A DNA stretch of 64,000 nucleotides from positions 1-64,000 of the forward strand of contig CALKBV010000009.1 in assembly GCA_937775265.1 (NCBI GenBank), read 5' to 3'. The notes under the pieces were generated by a model that saw only the letters and a list, made by a program, of their open reading frames with translations, was not told where the DNA came from and made no database searches. The stretch's first letter is position 1. Each line of letters starts with the position of its first letter. A program made the position numbers and the translations under genes. The stretch comes from an uncultured Pseudomonadales bacterium. GTDB lineage: Bacteria > Pseudomonadota > Gammaproteobacteria > Pseudomonadales > Azotimanducaceae. Below, piece after piece: positions 26,693 to 35,132 of this stretch.

Positions 26693-27933
26693 GGTTTGCT
26701 TGTGCCTGTCTCTGTAGCGGGAGCCGGATACTTACCCAGTGCCAGCATCATAAGTGCCCCTGCGGCAAAAAAACCTGCGCCGAACAGAAAGCCAATGTTG
26801 TAGCTTCCGGTAACATCAAAAATAGTGGCGAATATCATCGGCGCGACGCCGCTCGCCAGCGCCAATGAGGCGTAGAGAACCGCATAGATTTTGGCGTAGT
26901 GTAGTAGTCCAAAGTATTTTGCTGCCAGGAATGCCATAAGGTCGAGTTCAGCGCCCGCGGCAAAGCCCAGAAATGCTGCGGCGACACAGGCGATAAAAAA
27001 TCCGGGCGCGCCTACCAGCATCAGGCTGCCAATCACCGGTAGAGATATAGCAACAGCAGCTACACCTGGTGCCCAGAGTTTATCCACCAGGTATCCGACG
27101 ATGAGTCGGCCGGCGATAACCGCTATGCCAAAAATACTGATGGCAGTAGCTGCCTTTTGGGCGGGAATGCCCTGGTCCTGCAGGGCAGGAATAAGGTTTG
27201 GCACCATGCCTGACATAGCGATGTAGACCAGAAAGATGGACGTCAGCAACACCCAGAAACGGTAACCCCGTGTTGCTTCAGAAAATGTCATGCCTTGCTC
27301 CGAGGCTATGGCTGCTTCACTGCCTTCCTCAACACTTGTTGCCGGTTTGAAAAAGAAATAAACCAACGGACCAGCCAACAGTGTCGGTAGTGCCGCGAGT
27401 CCAAGATAAGCTGTTCGCCATCCATATTCAGAGGTCAGCCACACAGTGAGTTGCGGAATGGTGATAGCGCAGATGCCGGTACCACTGAGCATAATACCTA
27501 GCGCAAGCCCTCTTTGAGCGACAAAAATGCTGGTGATTGCCCGAGTCCAGGTTACCGGGATGGTGCCGGCACCAAGAAAGGCCATCGCTGTATAGGCGAA
27601 GTAAAGCATCCAGAGTTCACCGTTCTGGAATGCTGCGAGAATGAGCGCGCAACTTAGTCCCACCAGGCCTGACAGGGCGACCACTCGTGCGCCGAGTCTG
27701 TCAATAACAATGCCGACCAGGGGCGCAGTAATGACCCCGGTACCGGTGCTGAAGAGCAGAGCGAGCTGGAATTCTGCTCGCGACCAGCCAAATTCTTCAG
27801 TTATTGGTACAACCAGTGCGCCCAGAGAGTAAAATGGCAGAACGATTGAACTGCAAATCACGCCGGTCGAAGCGGCAAGCAATAGAATCCAGTTTCTTGT
27901 AAGTTCGTTTTTGATGTGAGAGATTCTTATCAA
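26689..27933 (-). CDS. MFS transporter (oxalate/monocarboxylate-like)
   Basis: A 414-residue inner-membrane carrier with twelve predicted helices. Loop 2-3 has the MFS signature form GIVIDRLGARVVALSG, and the first helix region VPITEEFGWSRAEFQ is typical of the oxalate:formate/monocarboxylate branch. It probably imports an organic acid used by the surrounding enzymes. The start is TTG with no clear Shine-Dalgarno, so the exact N-terminus is uncertain. It is convergent with the cupin gene and divergent from the SnoaL-like gene. Confidence 0.85.
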   Translation of the reverse strand: MIRISHIKNELTRNWILLLAASTGVICSSIVLPFYSLGALVVPITEEFGWSRAEFQLALLFSTGTGVITAPLVGIVIDRLGARVVALSGLVGLSCALILAAFQNGELWMLYFAYTAMAFLGAGTIPVTWTRAITSIFVAQRGLALGIMLSGTGICAITIPQLTVWLTSEYGWRTAYLGLAALPTLLAGPLVYFFFKPATSVEEGSEAAIASEQGMTFSEATRGYRFWVLLTSIFLVYIAMSGMVPNLIPALQDQGIPAQKAATAISIFGIAVIAGRLIVGYLVDKLWAPGVAAVAISLPVIGSLMLVGAPGFFIACVAAAFLGFAAGAELDLMAFLAAKYFGLLHYAKIYAVLYASLALASGVAPMIFATIFDVTGSYNIGFLFGAGFFAAGALMMLALGKYPAPATETGTSKP

Positions 27934-27972
27934 CTAAGGAGCGGGCATGATACAGAAAATTGGAGTGTTGCG

Positions 27973-28590
27973 ATGAAAAGCCTTTGGTTAAAGAAAACCG
28001 CATTATTAAGGGTGTTGTTTGTCAGTTTTTTATTGACTGGCTTTCTGTTTGTTAACAAAGGATATGCAATGAGTTGTCATGAAAGCGCAGCTAAAACACA
28101 GGCCATCCAGGAGATCGAATACTTGAGGCGCTGGTATGCGAAAGCAACAGACCAGATTGGTATTGCGACCCCGGAGTCCATCGCTGAAGGCAGGGCGATT
28201 TATCACCGGATCTTTACGGCAGATGCACAACTGGACGCCGGCCCTGATCGTGAACCACAAGTGGGCCCGGACGCTTGGGTAGAGCTGGTGGTGAGTGCTT
28301 TGGGTGAGCTGGGTCCTACGCAACATCTGATTGGTACGCAGTTGGTTGAGATTAAGTCGCTGGAGCTGGACGCCGGCTGTAATGTTTTGGCAGGCATTGC
28401 CTCTATGGAAAGTTATCTCCAAGCATGGCATGAGCAGAAGGATGAAAAAGTCTGGCTTTTCCTGGGCACTTACTTCGATGAAGCCGTTTTTATTCCCGGC
28501 ACCGGCTGGCGGATCCAAAAAATGAAACTGCAACAGGTGGCTGGTGAAACCCGGTACATGGGTGCGGCGGTTGGCGGCGCGTTGAAATAG
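27973..28590 (+). CDS. Secreted SnoaL/NTF2-like protein
   Basis: 205 residues with a signal peptide (basic MKSLWLKK start, hydrophobic VLFVSFLLTGFLFV, cleavage near GYAMS). The mature part (IQEIEYLRRWYAKATDQIG, YHRIFTADAQLD, QHLIGTQLVEI, MESYLQAWH, WRIQKMKLQQV) follows the cone-shaped alpha+beta NTF2/SnoaL pattern. Such proteins bind or isomerise small hydrophobic molecules in a deep pocket; a periplasmic location is unusual but seen. I chose the ATG at 27973 because the signal peptide starts there. The function is unknown. Confidence 0.75.
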   Translation: MKSLWLKKTALLRVLFVSFLLTGFLFVNKGYAMSCHESAAKTQAIQEIEYLRRWYAKATDQIGIATPESIAEGRAIYHRIFTADAQLDAGPDREPQVGPDAWVELVVSALGELGPTQHLIGTQLVEIKSLELDAGCNVLAGIASMESYLQAWHEQKDEKVWLFLGTYFDEAVFIPGTGWRIQKMKLQQVAGETRYMGAAVGGALK

Positions 28591-28695
28591 CTCGGTCAGG
28601 GGTAAATTTCCTTTTGTACGCTTGCACATTCTGCCGCGAAAAGAGAGACTTGCCGTTCCAAAAACTTCACAAAATTCATCAGTAGGAGCTACAAA

Positions 28696-29175
28696 ATGGG
28701 CGTTCAAGTAGGCGATTCAATTCCAGAAGCCACCATGAATATTATGGGTGATAAGGGTCCCCAGCAAATTACTACCGCGGACATATTTTCGGGCAAGAAG
28801 GTTGTTCTGTTTGCCGTTCCCGGTGCTTTCACACCGACCTGTAGTGCAGCTCATCTGCCTGGCTATGTTGCTAATGCCGACAAGATCAAGGCTGCGGGCG
28901 TTGATGCCATTGTATGTGTATCAGTCAATGATGCCTTTGTAATGGATGCCTGGAGCAAAGGCCAGAATGCCGAAGAAATCATGATGGTTGGCGACGGTAA
29001 TGGTGACTTCACGAAAGCTATGGGTACGGTACTGGATGGTTCAGGCTTTGGGCTTGGTACACGTTCAACCCGCTATTCCCTGATTGCAGAAGACGGAAAG
29101 ATTACTGCTTTGAATCTGGAGCAGGGTGGTGCTTTTGAAGTGAGTTCAGCCGAGGCGATTCTTGCTGCGTTGTAA
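28696..29175 (+). CDS. Prx5-type peroxiredoxin (thiol peroxidase)
   Basis: A 159-residue peroxiredoxin of the Prx5/hybrid type. The peroxidatic cysteine is C49 in VPGAFTPTCS, the supporting arginine lies in GLGTRSTRYSLI, and the sequence covers the complete fold (starts MGVQVGDSIPEATM). It reduces hydrogen peroxide and organic peroxides, usually recycled by glutaredoxin; here no glutaredoxin domain is fused, and a separate Grx is encoded at 38393. TAGGAGCTACAA gives a good ribosome site. A strong terminator follows. Confidence 0.95.
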   Translation: MGVQVGDSIPEATMNIMGDKGPQQITTADIFSGKKVVLFAVPGAFTPTCSAAHLPGYVANADKIKAAGVDAIVCVSVNDAFVMDAWSKGQNAEEIMMVGDGNGDFTKAMGTVLDGSGFGLGTRSTRYSLIAEDGKITALNLEQGGAFEVSSAEAILAAL

Positions 29176-29190
29176 GACGAAGCTCGTTCA

Positions 29191-29221
29191 GAAAAAAGGC
29201 TGCGCTTCGCAGCCTTTTTTA
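29191..29221 (+). terminator. Rho-independent terminator after the peroxiredoxin gene
   Basis: AAAAAAGGCTGCG, a short TTC loop and CGCAGCC followed by T6 form a classic stem with A- and T-runs on both sides, so it can act in either direction. It begins 15 bp after the stop codon. Confidence 0.9.
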
Positions 29222-29235
29222 TTGGCGGTCAGCTA

Positions 29236-30138
29236 ATGCTTGAGAGTTGGGTTTTCTGGTCACTGCTGGCGGCGACCATGCAGGCTGTTCGTACAGCCGG
29301 CCAGAAGTACCTGATAGCGGATATATCGCCACTCGGAGCAACGCTGGTGCGTTATCTGTTTGGATTACCTTTCATTGCAATGTATCTCGGTTGGTTGCTG
29401 GTTGATCGAGGTGCGTCTATCCCTGCGCTGAATATTCTGTTCATTGCCTATGGAATCGCCGCCGGGTTCCTGCAGATTATTGCGACCATTCTGCTCATTC
29501 GTTTGTTTACCCTGCGCAACTTTGTGGTTGGTAGTTGCTATATCAGGACTGAAATTCTCATCACGGCTGTGATTGGGCTAACTATTTTTGGGGAACTGGT
29601 GTCCGGACTCGGGTGGATGGCGATGTTGGCCTGTGTCGTTGGACTCGTGCTGATCACTGTTTCCAAATCTGGAAGGCTCAGCGACCTGTGGAATCTATCG
29701 TCGCTCTACGGCTTAGGGGCCGGTTTGGCTTTCTCGCTGACATCGCTGCTGATCCGTCAGGCAAGCCTGTCTTTTGGCCTGGATGATGCGATGTTCACAG
29801 CTGCGTTGACGCTGGCATACATGATTCTCGTACAGACAGTGATGTGCCTTGCGATGCTGCTGGTACAGAATGCTGCCGAGTTTAGGGTCATCATCAGGAA
29901 GTGGAAGCCAAGCTTGTTTGTCGGTGCCACCAGTGTGGTCGGATCCGCCGGTTGGTTTACCGCGTTCACCCTGGAACGTGCAGCCTATGTCAAAACCCTC
30001 GGCCAGGTTGAATTCGTGCTGACACTGGCAATATCGATTCTCTATTTTAAAGAACGTCCAAAAAAACTGGAACTTCTGGGTATGGCAGTCTCTGATCAGC
30101 GGCGTAATCCTCCTCCTCCTGGCCCCCTGACTTTTTAA
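29236..30138 (+). CDS. EamA/DMT-family transporter with C-terminal frameshift
   Basis: The frame encodes 300 residues with nine to ten hydrophobic helices in two halves (DMT family, exporters of metabolites). It is normal up to FKERPKKLELLGMA. After this the frame gives a polar, proline-rich tail (SDQRRNPPPPGP), whereas the next frame reads SLISGVILLLLAP and stops at 30128-30130, exactly what a last DMT helix should be. So one extra base (or two missing) lies near 30086-30092. The natural gene probably ends at 30130. Substrate unknown. Confidence 0.85.
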   Translation: MLESWVFWSLLAATMQAVRTAGQKYLIADISPLGATLVRYLFGLPFIAMYLGWLLVDRGASIPALNILFIAYGIAAGFLQIIATILLIRLFTLRNFVVGSCYIRTEILITAVIGLTIFGELVSGLGWMAMLACVVGLVLITVSKSGRLSDLWNLSSLYGLGAGLAFSLTSLLIRQASLSFGLDDAMFTAALTLAYMILVQTVMCLAMLLVQNAAEFRVIIRKWKPSLFVGATSVVGSAGWFTAFTLERAAYVKTLGQVEFVLTLAISILYFKERPKKLELLGMAVSDQRRNPPPPGPLTF

Positions 30139-30296
30139 CGCGGACGGTTCAGGTAGGGTCGGTTTTTTGAGCGGGCTGGGCCGCTTTCTCGGAGTCCTGC
30201 AACGGCTACAAGGTGGCGTTTTTGTTGCGATGTCCCATAGGCACCCCTATAAAGCCAGGTGTTGTAGACGTTTTAGACGGTAATAGGATAATTAAT

Positions 30297-30372
30297 TGGA
30301 GCGGGCGACGAGATTCGAACTCGCGACAACTAGCTTGGGAAGCTAGAACTCTACCAACTGAGCTACACCCGC
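30297..30372 (-). tRNA. tRNA-Gly (CCC)
   Basis: The reverse complement folds as a cloverleaf: acceptor GCGGGTG with CGCCCGC, D arm AGCTCAGTTGGTAGAGT, anticodon stem CTAGC/GCTAG with loop TTCCCAA giving anticodon CCC, T arm CGCGAGTTCGAATCTCG. The discriminator T and a genome-encoded CCA follow. It reads GGG codons. Confidence 0.97.
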
Positions 30373-30434
30373 AATTCAATTATTCTAACCCACTAACCCG
30401 TTTTATTGGCAGGAAACCTCAACTGACGATATTT

Positions 30435-30824
30435 TCAGTCGATAATCTGGACGACTTTATTGGTGTAAAAAGACATGTACCCCGCCAGTCTTTCAACCTG
30501 CTCATAAGGTTCTGCGTAGCTCCACATGAAATTTTCAAGGTTGCTGTTGTCTGTATAGCTCCAGTACGAAGCGTGACCTTTAAAAGGGCAATAGGTCGAT
30601 TGGTCAGTAGGGGTCAATGAACTCAGGTCAACATCTTCCCTTGGCAAGTAGTAGACATCGTCGTGCCGGGTTTCCTGGATGAGTAAAGCCGCTTTAGTTA
30701 TGGCAATCACTGCGTCTCCGGCTTTTACTGTCACTGTGCCTTCGTAGGGAGAGATCGTCACGGCGTATTCCGGAAAACGTTCCAGGGCCTTTCGTCTCGA
30801 GTCGGTCATAGGGAATTGGGGCAT
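30435..30824 (-). CDS. DUF427 domain protein
   Basis: A 129-residue protein of the DUF427 family. The typical elements are GTVTVKAGDAVIA, ALLIQETRHDDVYYLPREDV (the conserved ‘vYyp..DV’ turn), TYCPFKGHASYWS, and a final W-YAEPYEQVERLAGYMSFY. Members are small beta-tent proteins of unknown biochemical role, sometimes listed as nucleotidyltransferase-like. It stands alone between tRNA-Gly and a divergently oriented hypothetical gene. Confidence 0.9.
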   Translation of the reverse strand: MPQFPMTDSRRKALERFPEYAVTISPYEGTVTVKAGDAVIAITKAALLIQETRHDDVYYLPREDVDLSSLTPTDQSTYCPFKGHASYWSYTDNSNLENFMWSYAEPYEQVERLAGYMSFYTNKVVQIID

Positions 30825-30921
30825 TTTTTATCTCCGGTGTGCGTGTCTTGATGATACACCGCTGGTGACTCGCTGAAGAGTCGTCAATAATAGGTATTCC
30901 TGTAGAGCATGGATTTTATAT

Positions 30922-31320
30922 ATGAGTGTTGGTGTGTGGAAGCCCGGTGGGGACGCCGAACCCAGGGTAGTGAGCCCTGCGCTTTTAGATCGTTTTCGCC
31001 AATTCGCGAACGGGCTTTCGGGTGCCGTGGATCCCGGTATGCTCGATGCCGCTGAACTGGCTAATGAAAACTGGGTCATGACGGCGGGACCCACGGCCTG
31101 GGAGGCCGCGCGGGCGCTGGATTCCGATACGGCTATTTCTCTTGTTCGCCTTTTTACGCTGGTGGAAGAGCAGGTCTCCGGCTGGGATGCTGGGAACAAG
31201 TCGCCTGTGATCTCGTTAGCCAAGATATTGAAGGAGCGAGGCGACCTGGAAGCCGATCTGCGCAAGTGGATCAAGTCGAATACAAAGAATCGGTATTTAC
31301 CCCATGGCAGCGCTTTATAA
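30922..31320 (+). CDS. Conserved-looking hypothetical protein
   Basis: 132 residues, mostly helical, with no signal peptide or membrane segment. Notable segments are SPALLDRFRQFANGLSGAVDP, AARALDSDTAISLVRLFTLVEEQVSGWDAGNKSPVI and ILKERGDLEADLRKWIKSNTKNRYLPHGSAL. The ordered helical pattern, good start and placement before the his genes suggest a real gene. I do not recognise a family. It may be regulatory or structural, but nothing shows which. Confidence 0.65.
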   Translation: MSVGVWKPGGDAEPRVVSPALLDRFRQFANGLSGAVDPGMLDAAELANENWVMTAGPTAWEAARALDSDTAISLVRLFTLVEEQVSGWDAGNKSPVISLAKILKERGDLEADLRKWIKSNTKNRYLPHGSAL

Positions 31321-31451
31321 TGGCTGCTATGCGCAATCGATATGGTCGATACGAGGCTGGCACTGCCATGCAGGAACAGTATAATCCGCCGGTTCCCGCT
31401 TGATAGGGTTTATTAAGGCGTGCATACAATACGGAAAGGAATTTATTCAGC

Positions 31452-31550
31452 ACGCTGAGGACCTAGCTAAAAACGCTGAGGACCTAACTCTGAGAACGTT
31501 GAGGACCTAACTAAAAACGCTGAGGGCTCTATGAGAACCGCTGAGATAGA
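31452..31550 (+). repeat. Tandem ~21-bp repeats in the hisB leader and 5' end
   Basis: Four to five head-to-tail copies built on ACGCTGAGGACCTAACTAAAA start at 31452, 31473, 31496, 31517 and, degenerate, at 31537. Spacings are 21, 23, 21 and 20 bp, two DNA turns. The last two copies run through the hisB ATG into codons 1-6. Copies 1-2 translate as a heptad-like [13 protein letters not shown] peptide in one frame, and copies 3-4 as [11 protein letters not shown] in the hisB frame. Confidence 0.85.
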
Positions 31551-32118
31551 TAGAAATACCCTGGAAACGCAGATTTCGGTCTCCGTGAACCTGGATGGCA
31601 GTGGCGAGCGCGAGTTTCAAACGGGCTTGCCATTTCTTGACCATATGCTGGACCAGGTGGCGCGGCACGGGTTGCTCGACATCAGGATTAAAGCCGACGG
31701 TGATCTGGAGATCGACGCCCATCATACCGTCGAAGATATCGGCATCACACTTGGCCAGGCGGTAAACGAGGCGATCGGGGACAAGAAAGGTATCAGACGC
31801 TACGGCCATGCCTATGTGCCGCTGGATGAAGCTTTGTCCCGGGTGGTCATTGATTTTTCAGGCCGGCCCGGCCTTGTCTATAACGTCGAGTTTGTTCGCC
31901 AGATGGTTGGGGATTTCGACGTGGACTTGTTCCACGAATTTTTTCAGGGATTTGTGAATCATGCGAAGGTGACTTTGCACATTGATAACCTGAAAGGCGA
32001 CAACGCACACCACCAGATTGAAACCATTTTCAAGGCTTTCGGGCGCGCACTTAGAATGGCGGCGGAACCAGACCCGCGCATGTCCGATGTGACACCTTCA
32101 ACGAAAGGTAGCTTATAG
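31531..32118 (+). CDS. hisB: Imidazoleglycerol-phosphate dehydratase
   Basis: A 195-residue monofunctional HisB for the sixth step of histidine synthesis: dehydration of imidazoleglycerol phosphate. Metal-binding motifs are [24 protein letters not shown] and the later NHAKVTLHI...NAHHQIE. The N-terminal phosphatase domain of the enteric fusion is absent, as in pseudomonads. The ATG is preceded only by GAGGG and sits inside a 21-bp repeat array. hisA starts immediately after the stop (TAGGTG), with hisH missing from its common place between them. Confidence 0.97.
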   Translation: MRTAEIDRNTLETQISVSVNLDGSGEREFQTGLPFLDHMLDQVARHGLLDIRIKADGDLEIDAHHTVEDIGITLGQAVNEAIGDKKGIRRYGHAYVPLDEALSRVVIDFSGRPGLVYNVEFVRQMVGDFDVDLFHEFFQGFVNHAKVTLHIDNLKGDNAHHQIETIFKAFGRALRMAAEPDPRMSDVTPSTKGSL

Positions 32119-32871
32119 GTGGAGATTATCCCGGCTATCGACTTCAAGGATGGCAAAGTCGTTAACCTGAAACAGGGCCAACTGGACCAATCCACTATCT
32201 ATTCTGATGACCCCGTCGGAATGGCTGAGCATTGGGTGTCCAAAGGGTGTGAGCGGCTCCACCTTGTCGACCTTGATGGTGCTTTCGATGGCCGGCCAAG
32301 AAATGCAGACGCTATCAATACGATCGCGAAGAACCATCCGGATCTAACGATTCAATTAGGCGGCGGAATTCGCAGCGCGGAAGTGATTGAATCCTACCTT
32401 AATGCTGGCGTCGACTATCTGATCATCGGCACGAAAGCTGTCCAGGAGCCGGAATTTGTCGGCGAGATGTGTAAACGTTTCCCCGGGCATATTATTGTAG
32501 GGTTGGATGGCCTGCATGGCATGGTGGCCATCAATGGCTGGAAAGAAGTGACAGAAATTTCAGTGAAGAGCCTGGCGAGGCTTTTTGAAGGTGACGGTAT
32601 TGATGGAATTGTTTATACCGACATCGGTAAGGACGGCATGATGGGAGGGGTTAACCTGCATGCGACAAAGGACCTGTCCGATTCGGTCAATGTACCGATT
32701 ATTGCTTCCGGTGGGGTTACTGATATCAAGGATATCCAGGCATTGCTCGAGGCAGGTGAACGACTGAGCGGTGGTATTACTGGTGTCATCACCGGACGCG
32801 CAATCTATGAAGGTACACTGGACCTGGAAGAGGCAATCGCTCTCTGCCGAGATTTCACGCCCGATAACTGA
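32119..32871 (+). CDS. hisA: ProFAR isomerase HisA
   Basis: A 250-residue TIM barrel that isomerises ProFAR to PRFAR. The two catalytic aspartates are visible in [12 protein letters not shown] (barrel strand 1) and [14 protein letters not shown] (strand 5); phosphate loops are LGGGIRS and ASGGVT. The strand-1 Asp with [10 protein letters not shown] marks HisA rather than HisF. Start is GTG directly after the hisB stop. Its product needs HisHF, neither of which is encoded here. It is convergent with the YibQ-like gene, with a 4-bp gap. Confidence 0.95.
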   Translation: MEIIPAIDFKDGKVVNLKQGQLDQSTIYSDDPVGMAEHWVSKGCERLHLVDLDGAFDGRPRNADAINTIAKNHPDLTIQLGGGIRSAEVIESYLNAGVDYLIIGTKAVQEPEFVGEMCKRFPGHIIVGLDGLHGMVAINGWKEVTEISVKSLARLFEGDGIDGIVYTDIGKDGMMGGVNLHATKDLSDSVNVPIIASGGVTDIKDIQALLEAGERLSGGITGVITGRAIYEGTLDLEEAIALCRDFTPDN

Positions 32872-32875
32872 AGGT

Positions 32876-33652
32876 CTAATAGCTGGCGAGCTGTCGCTCT
32901 GCGAGCCTGAGGTTCAACATTTCTGACACCGAAACAAGCCGTACCCCCTCGCGTTTTAGCATTGGGATGGCATGCTCCAGGTATTGCAGGGTTGAAGGGT
33001 AGGGGTGCCCGATGGCGATAGCTGTTTTACGCCGCTTTGCCACGGCGAGTAATCGCCTGAATTCCTTGTCGATGCCGTAGAGTGACCTGTCGTTATCCAG
33101 AAACACATCACGGCTGGCGGTTCGAATATTTTCCTGTAACGCAATTTCTGATGCCACTGTCTTGTGTGTTGTTCGGGAGTCGATAAAAAATAACTTGTGA
33201 CGTTTTACAGCGCGCATGAGCCATACCATCGCCTGTGGTTCCTGGGTCAGGGCACTGCCCATGTGATTGTTGATTCCCGAGGCGAAAGGGACCAGCCTGA
33301 CTGCCTGGTCCAGGACCATAGCTACACCCTGCTCCGATAGTCCGTTTGTTAACGCCAGACCGCCGAGTGGCTGGTTCATGGTGTTCGCCATGGGCAGGTG
33401 AACCATCACTTCTCTTCCGGCGCTGTGTGCATAACTGGCAAGGCGAACGGCGTGTTGGGTTTCAGGTATGACCGCGAAGGTCAGGTGAGCCTGGATGTCG
33501 ATGGCTCGCTCACCAGCGCGCCGGTTGTGACCGATATCATCAATGATAATGGCGATATAGTTATGGTCTGCGGAAAATGAGGGTGGGGATGCCAGCTGTA
33601 GCAAAAGTGCTACAAAAAATGGAGTAAAGCCGATCTGAAATGGCTTCGGCAA
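32876..33652 (-). CDS. Divergent polysaccharide deacetylase (YibQ-like)
   Basis: A 258-residue periplasmic protein: signal peptide to about residue 27 (FVALLLQLASPPSFSA), then the divergent polysaccharide-deacetylase fold YIAIIIDDIGHNRRAGERAI, REVMVHLPM, GINNHMGSALT, FFIDSRTT, AIAIGHPYPSTLQYLE. These keep the Asp pair and histidines of the NodB-like active site. A role in envelope glycan processing is suggested by its constant place beside envC and ctpA. The start appears to be TTG; the ribosome site is weak, and the gene begins 3 bp after the ctpA stop, so coupling is likely. Confidence 0.88.
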   Translation of the reverse strand: MPKPFQIGFTPFFVALLLQLASPPSFSADHNYIAIIIDDIGHNRRAGERAIDIQAHLTFAVIPETQHAVRLASYAHSAGREVMVHLPMANTMNQPLGGLALTNGLSEQGVAMVLDQAVRLVPFASGINNHMGSALTQEPQAMVWLMRAVKRHKLFFIDSRTTHKTVASEIALQENIRTASRDVFLDNDRSLYGIDKEFRRLLAVAKRRKTAIAIGHPYPSTLQYLEHAIPMLKREGVRLVSVSEMLNLRLAERQLASY

Positions 33653-33655
33653 CGC

Positions 33656-35110
33656 CTACCCTTGAGGTGTTTTCGTCCGGCCTAGTATATGCAGACCTTT
33701 GAGTAATGTCAGCGCTTCATTTAGCTGATAGTCTCGCACAGCTAGTTCCATGTTACTGGAATAGGGGCTGGTATACTCAGGGTCCAGTGAATCAGGGTTC
33801 ATTGAATCAGAGCTTTGGGGATCATCAACATCGGATTCTCCTCTGGTGCTTTCATTGTCTGCAGCCAGATGCTTGGGCAGGTTTTTTTCCTTTATCCGCC
33901 AGGGATTGGACTTCGCAGGTGTTACCTTGGAGCGACCGACCCAGATATCCGGGATAATACCCGCAGCCTGGATGGATTTACCGTTTGGCGTGTAGTATCT
34001 GGCGGTGGTCAGTTTTATCGCTTTTTCGTTGGTGAGCGGAAGTATGGTCTGCACCGACCCTTTGCCGAAGGTAGTCGTGCCCATCACAATTGCCCGACCA
34101 TGATCCTGCAGGGCGCCTGCAACGATCTCTGATGCAGAAGCCGTTCCTGCATTGACCAGCACAACTATGGGTACGCCATTAATTGAGTCTGGTGTACGTG
34201 CGTTGTACCTATGTTCAGAATCCTTCATGCGGCCCCGGGTAGAGACGATCAAACCGCCGTCAATAAAGATGTCAGATACGGCTACCGCAGATTGCAGAAC
34301 GCCACCCGGGTTGTTGCGCAGGTCGATAATCAGGCCTTCAAGATCGCCTTCATCCTTGAGCTGGATGACAGCCTTTTCAACTTCGCCCCCGGTCCCGCTC
34401 TGGAACTGCGCGATACGGAGGTATCCGAACCCGTCTTCCAGATAGCGTTGCCTAACACTGGCAACCTTGATGACTTCTCTTGTCAATGTTACGGGTGTAG
34501 GTGTTGGGTTGTCAGTTTTGATCAGCGTAATTTCTATTTCGCTTCCAGGCTCGCCGCGCATGGCCTCGATAGCGTCAGAAAGGCTCATGCCTTTAACCGG
34601 GGTGTCATTAAGCTGGATGATCAGGTCTCCACTTTCAATGCCGGCTTTGGCTGCGGGCGTGTCGTCCATGGGTGAAATCACCTTGACGAAGCCATCTTCC
34701 ATGCCAATCTCTATGCCGAGACCACCGTAGTTGCCTGAGGTAGATTCCTGAAGGTCATCAAATGAGTCTTTGTTCAGGTACGATGAATGTGGATCCATTT
34801 GTGACAGCAGGCCCTTGATGGCATTTTCGAGAAGTGTTTTGTCATCTATTTCTTCTACATAGGCGCTGCTGATTCGATTGAATGCTTCAGCGAACACCCT
34901 GAGTTCATTCAATGGTAGCCTGGGCTCAAGAGTTACGGTGTCGGTCGACGCTTCCTTTTCTATTGTCGGTGCAGCATCTGTCGGTACCGTGTCGGTCGAC
35001 GCTTCTTTTTCTATTGACGGTACAATGTCTGTCGGAACGGTGTCTTGTTCTGCCATAGCATTAAGCGTTAACCCGAACACGGCTGCTATGGTGAGTATAA
35101 ATTTAATCAT
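33656..35110 (-). CDS. ctpA: Carboxyl-terminal processing protease (S41, CtpA/Prc-like)
   Basis: 484 residues with a signal peptide (ILTIAAVFGLTLNAMA). Domains in order are a linker containing a 17-residue repeat (residues 23-56), an N-terminal helical part, a PDZ domain around YGGLGIEIGMEDG to GDLIIQLNDTPVKG, and the S41 protease core with catalytic Ser in GTASASEIVAGAL and Lys in FGKGSVQTILPL. It trims periplasmic proteins, including peptidoglycan hydrolases in Pseudomonas. It lies between envC and the YibQ-like gene in an envelope operon running leftward from gpmI. Confidence 0.95.
   Translation of the reverse strand: MIKFILTIAAVFGLTLNAMAEQDTVPTDIVPSIEKEASTDTVPTDAAPTIEKEASTDTVTLEPRLPLNELRVFAEAFNRISSAYVEEIDDKTLLENAIKGLLSQMDPHSSYLNKDSFDDLQESTSGNYGGLGIEIGMEDGFVKVISPMDDTPAAKAGIESGDLIIQLNDTPVKGMSLSDAIEAMRGEPGSEIEITLIKTDNPTPTPVTLTREVIKVASVRQRYLEDGFGYLRIAQFQSGTGGEVEKAVIQLKDEGDLEGLIIDLRNNPGGVLQSAVAVSDIFIDGGLIVSTRGRMKDSEHRYNARTPDSINGVPIVVLVNAGTASASEIVAGALQDHGRAIVMGTTTFGKGSVQTILPLTNEKAIKLTTARYYTPNGKSIQAAGIIPDIWVGRSKVTPAKSNPWRIKEKNLPKHLAADNESTRGESDVDDPQSSDSMNPDSLDPEYTSPYSSNMELAVRDYQLNEALTLLKGLHILGRTKTPQG
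34934..35044 (-). repeat. In-frame 51-bp repeat in the ctpA linker
   Basis: Residues 23-39 (DTVPTDIVPSIEKEAST) are repeated at 40-56 (DTVPTDAAPTIEKEAST), and DTV begins a third copy. The repeat lies just after the signal peptide cleavage site, in a linker expected to be disordered. Confidence 0.9.
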
Positions 35111-35132
35111 CTAACGTTCCTGCTATGCTGCG

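Noticed and set aside
28030..28707. 225-codon frame antisense to the SnoaL-like gene
   Set aside because: Composition is that of a mirror frame; the sense frame has a signal peptide and a coherent fold.
30828..31274. 148-codon frame antisense to the hypothetical gene at 30922
   Set aside because: Ser/Arg/Pro-rich mirror frame; the sense frame has a better start and an ordered helical pattern.
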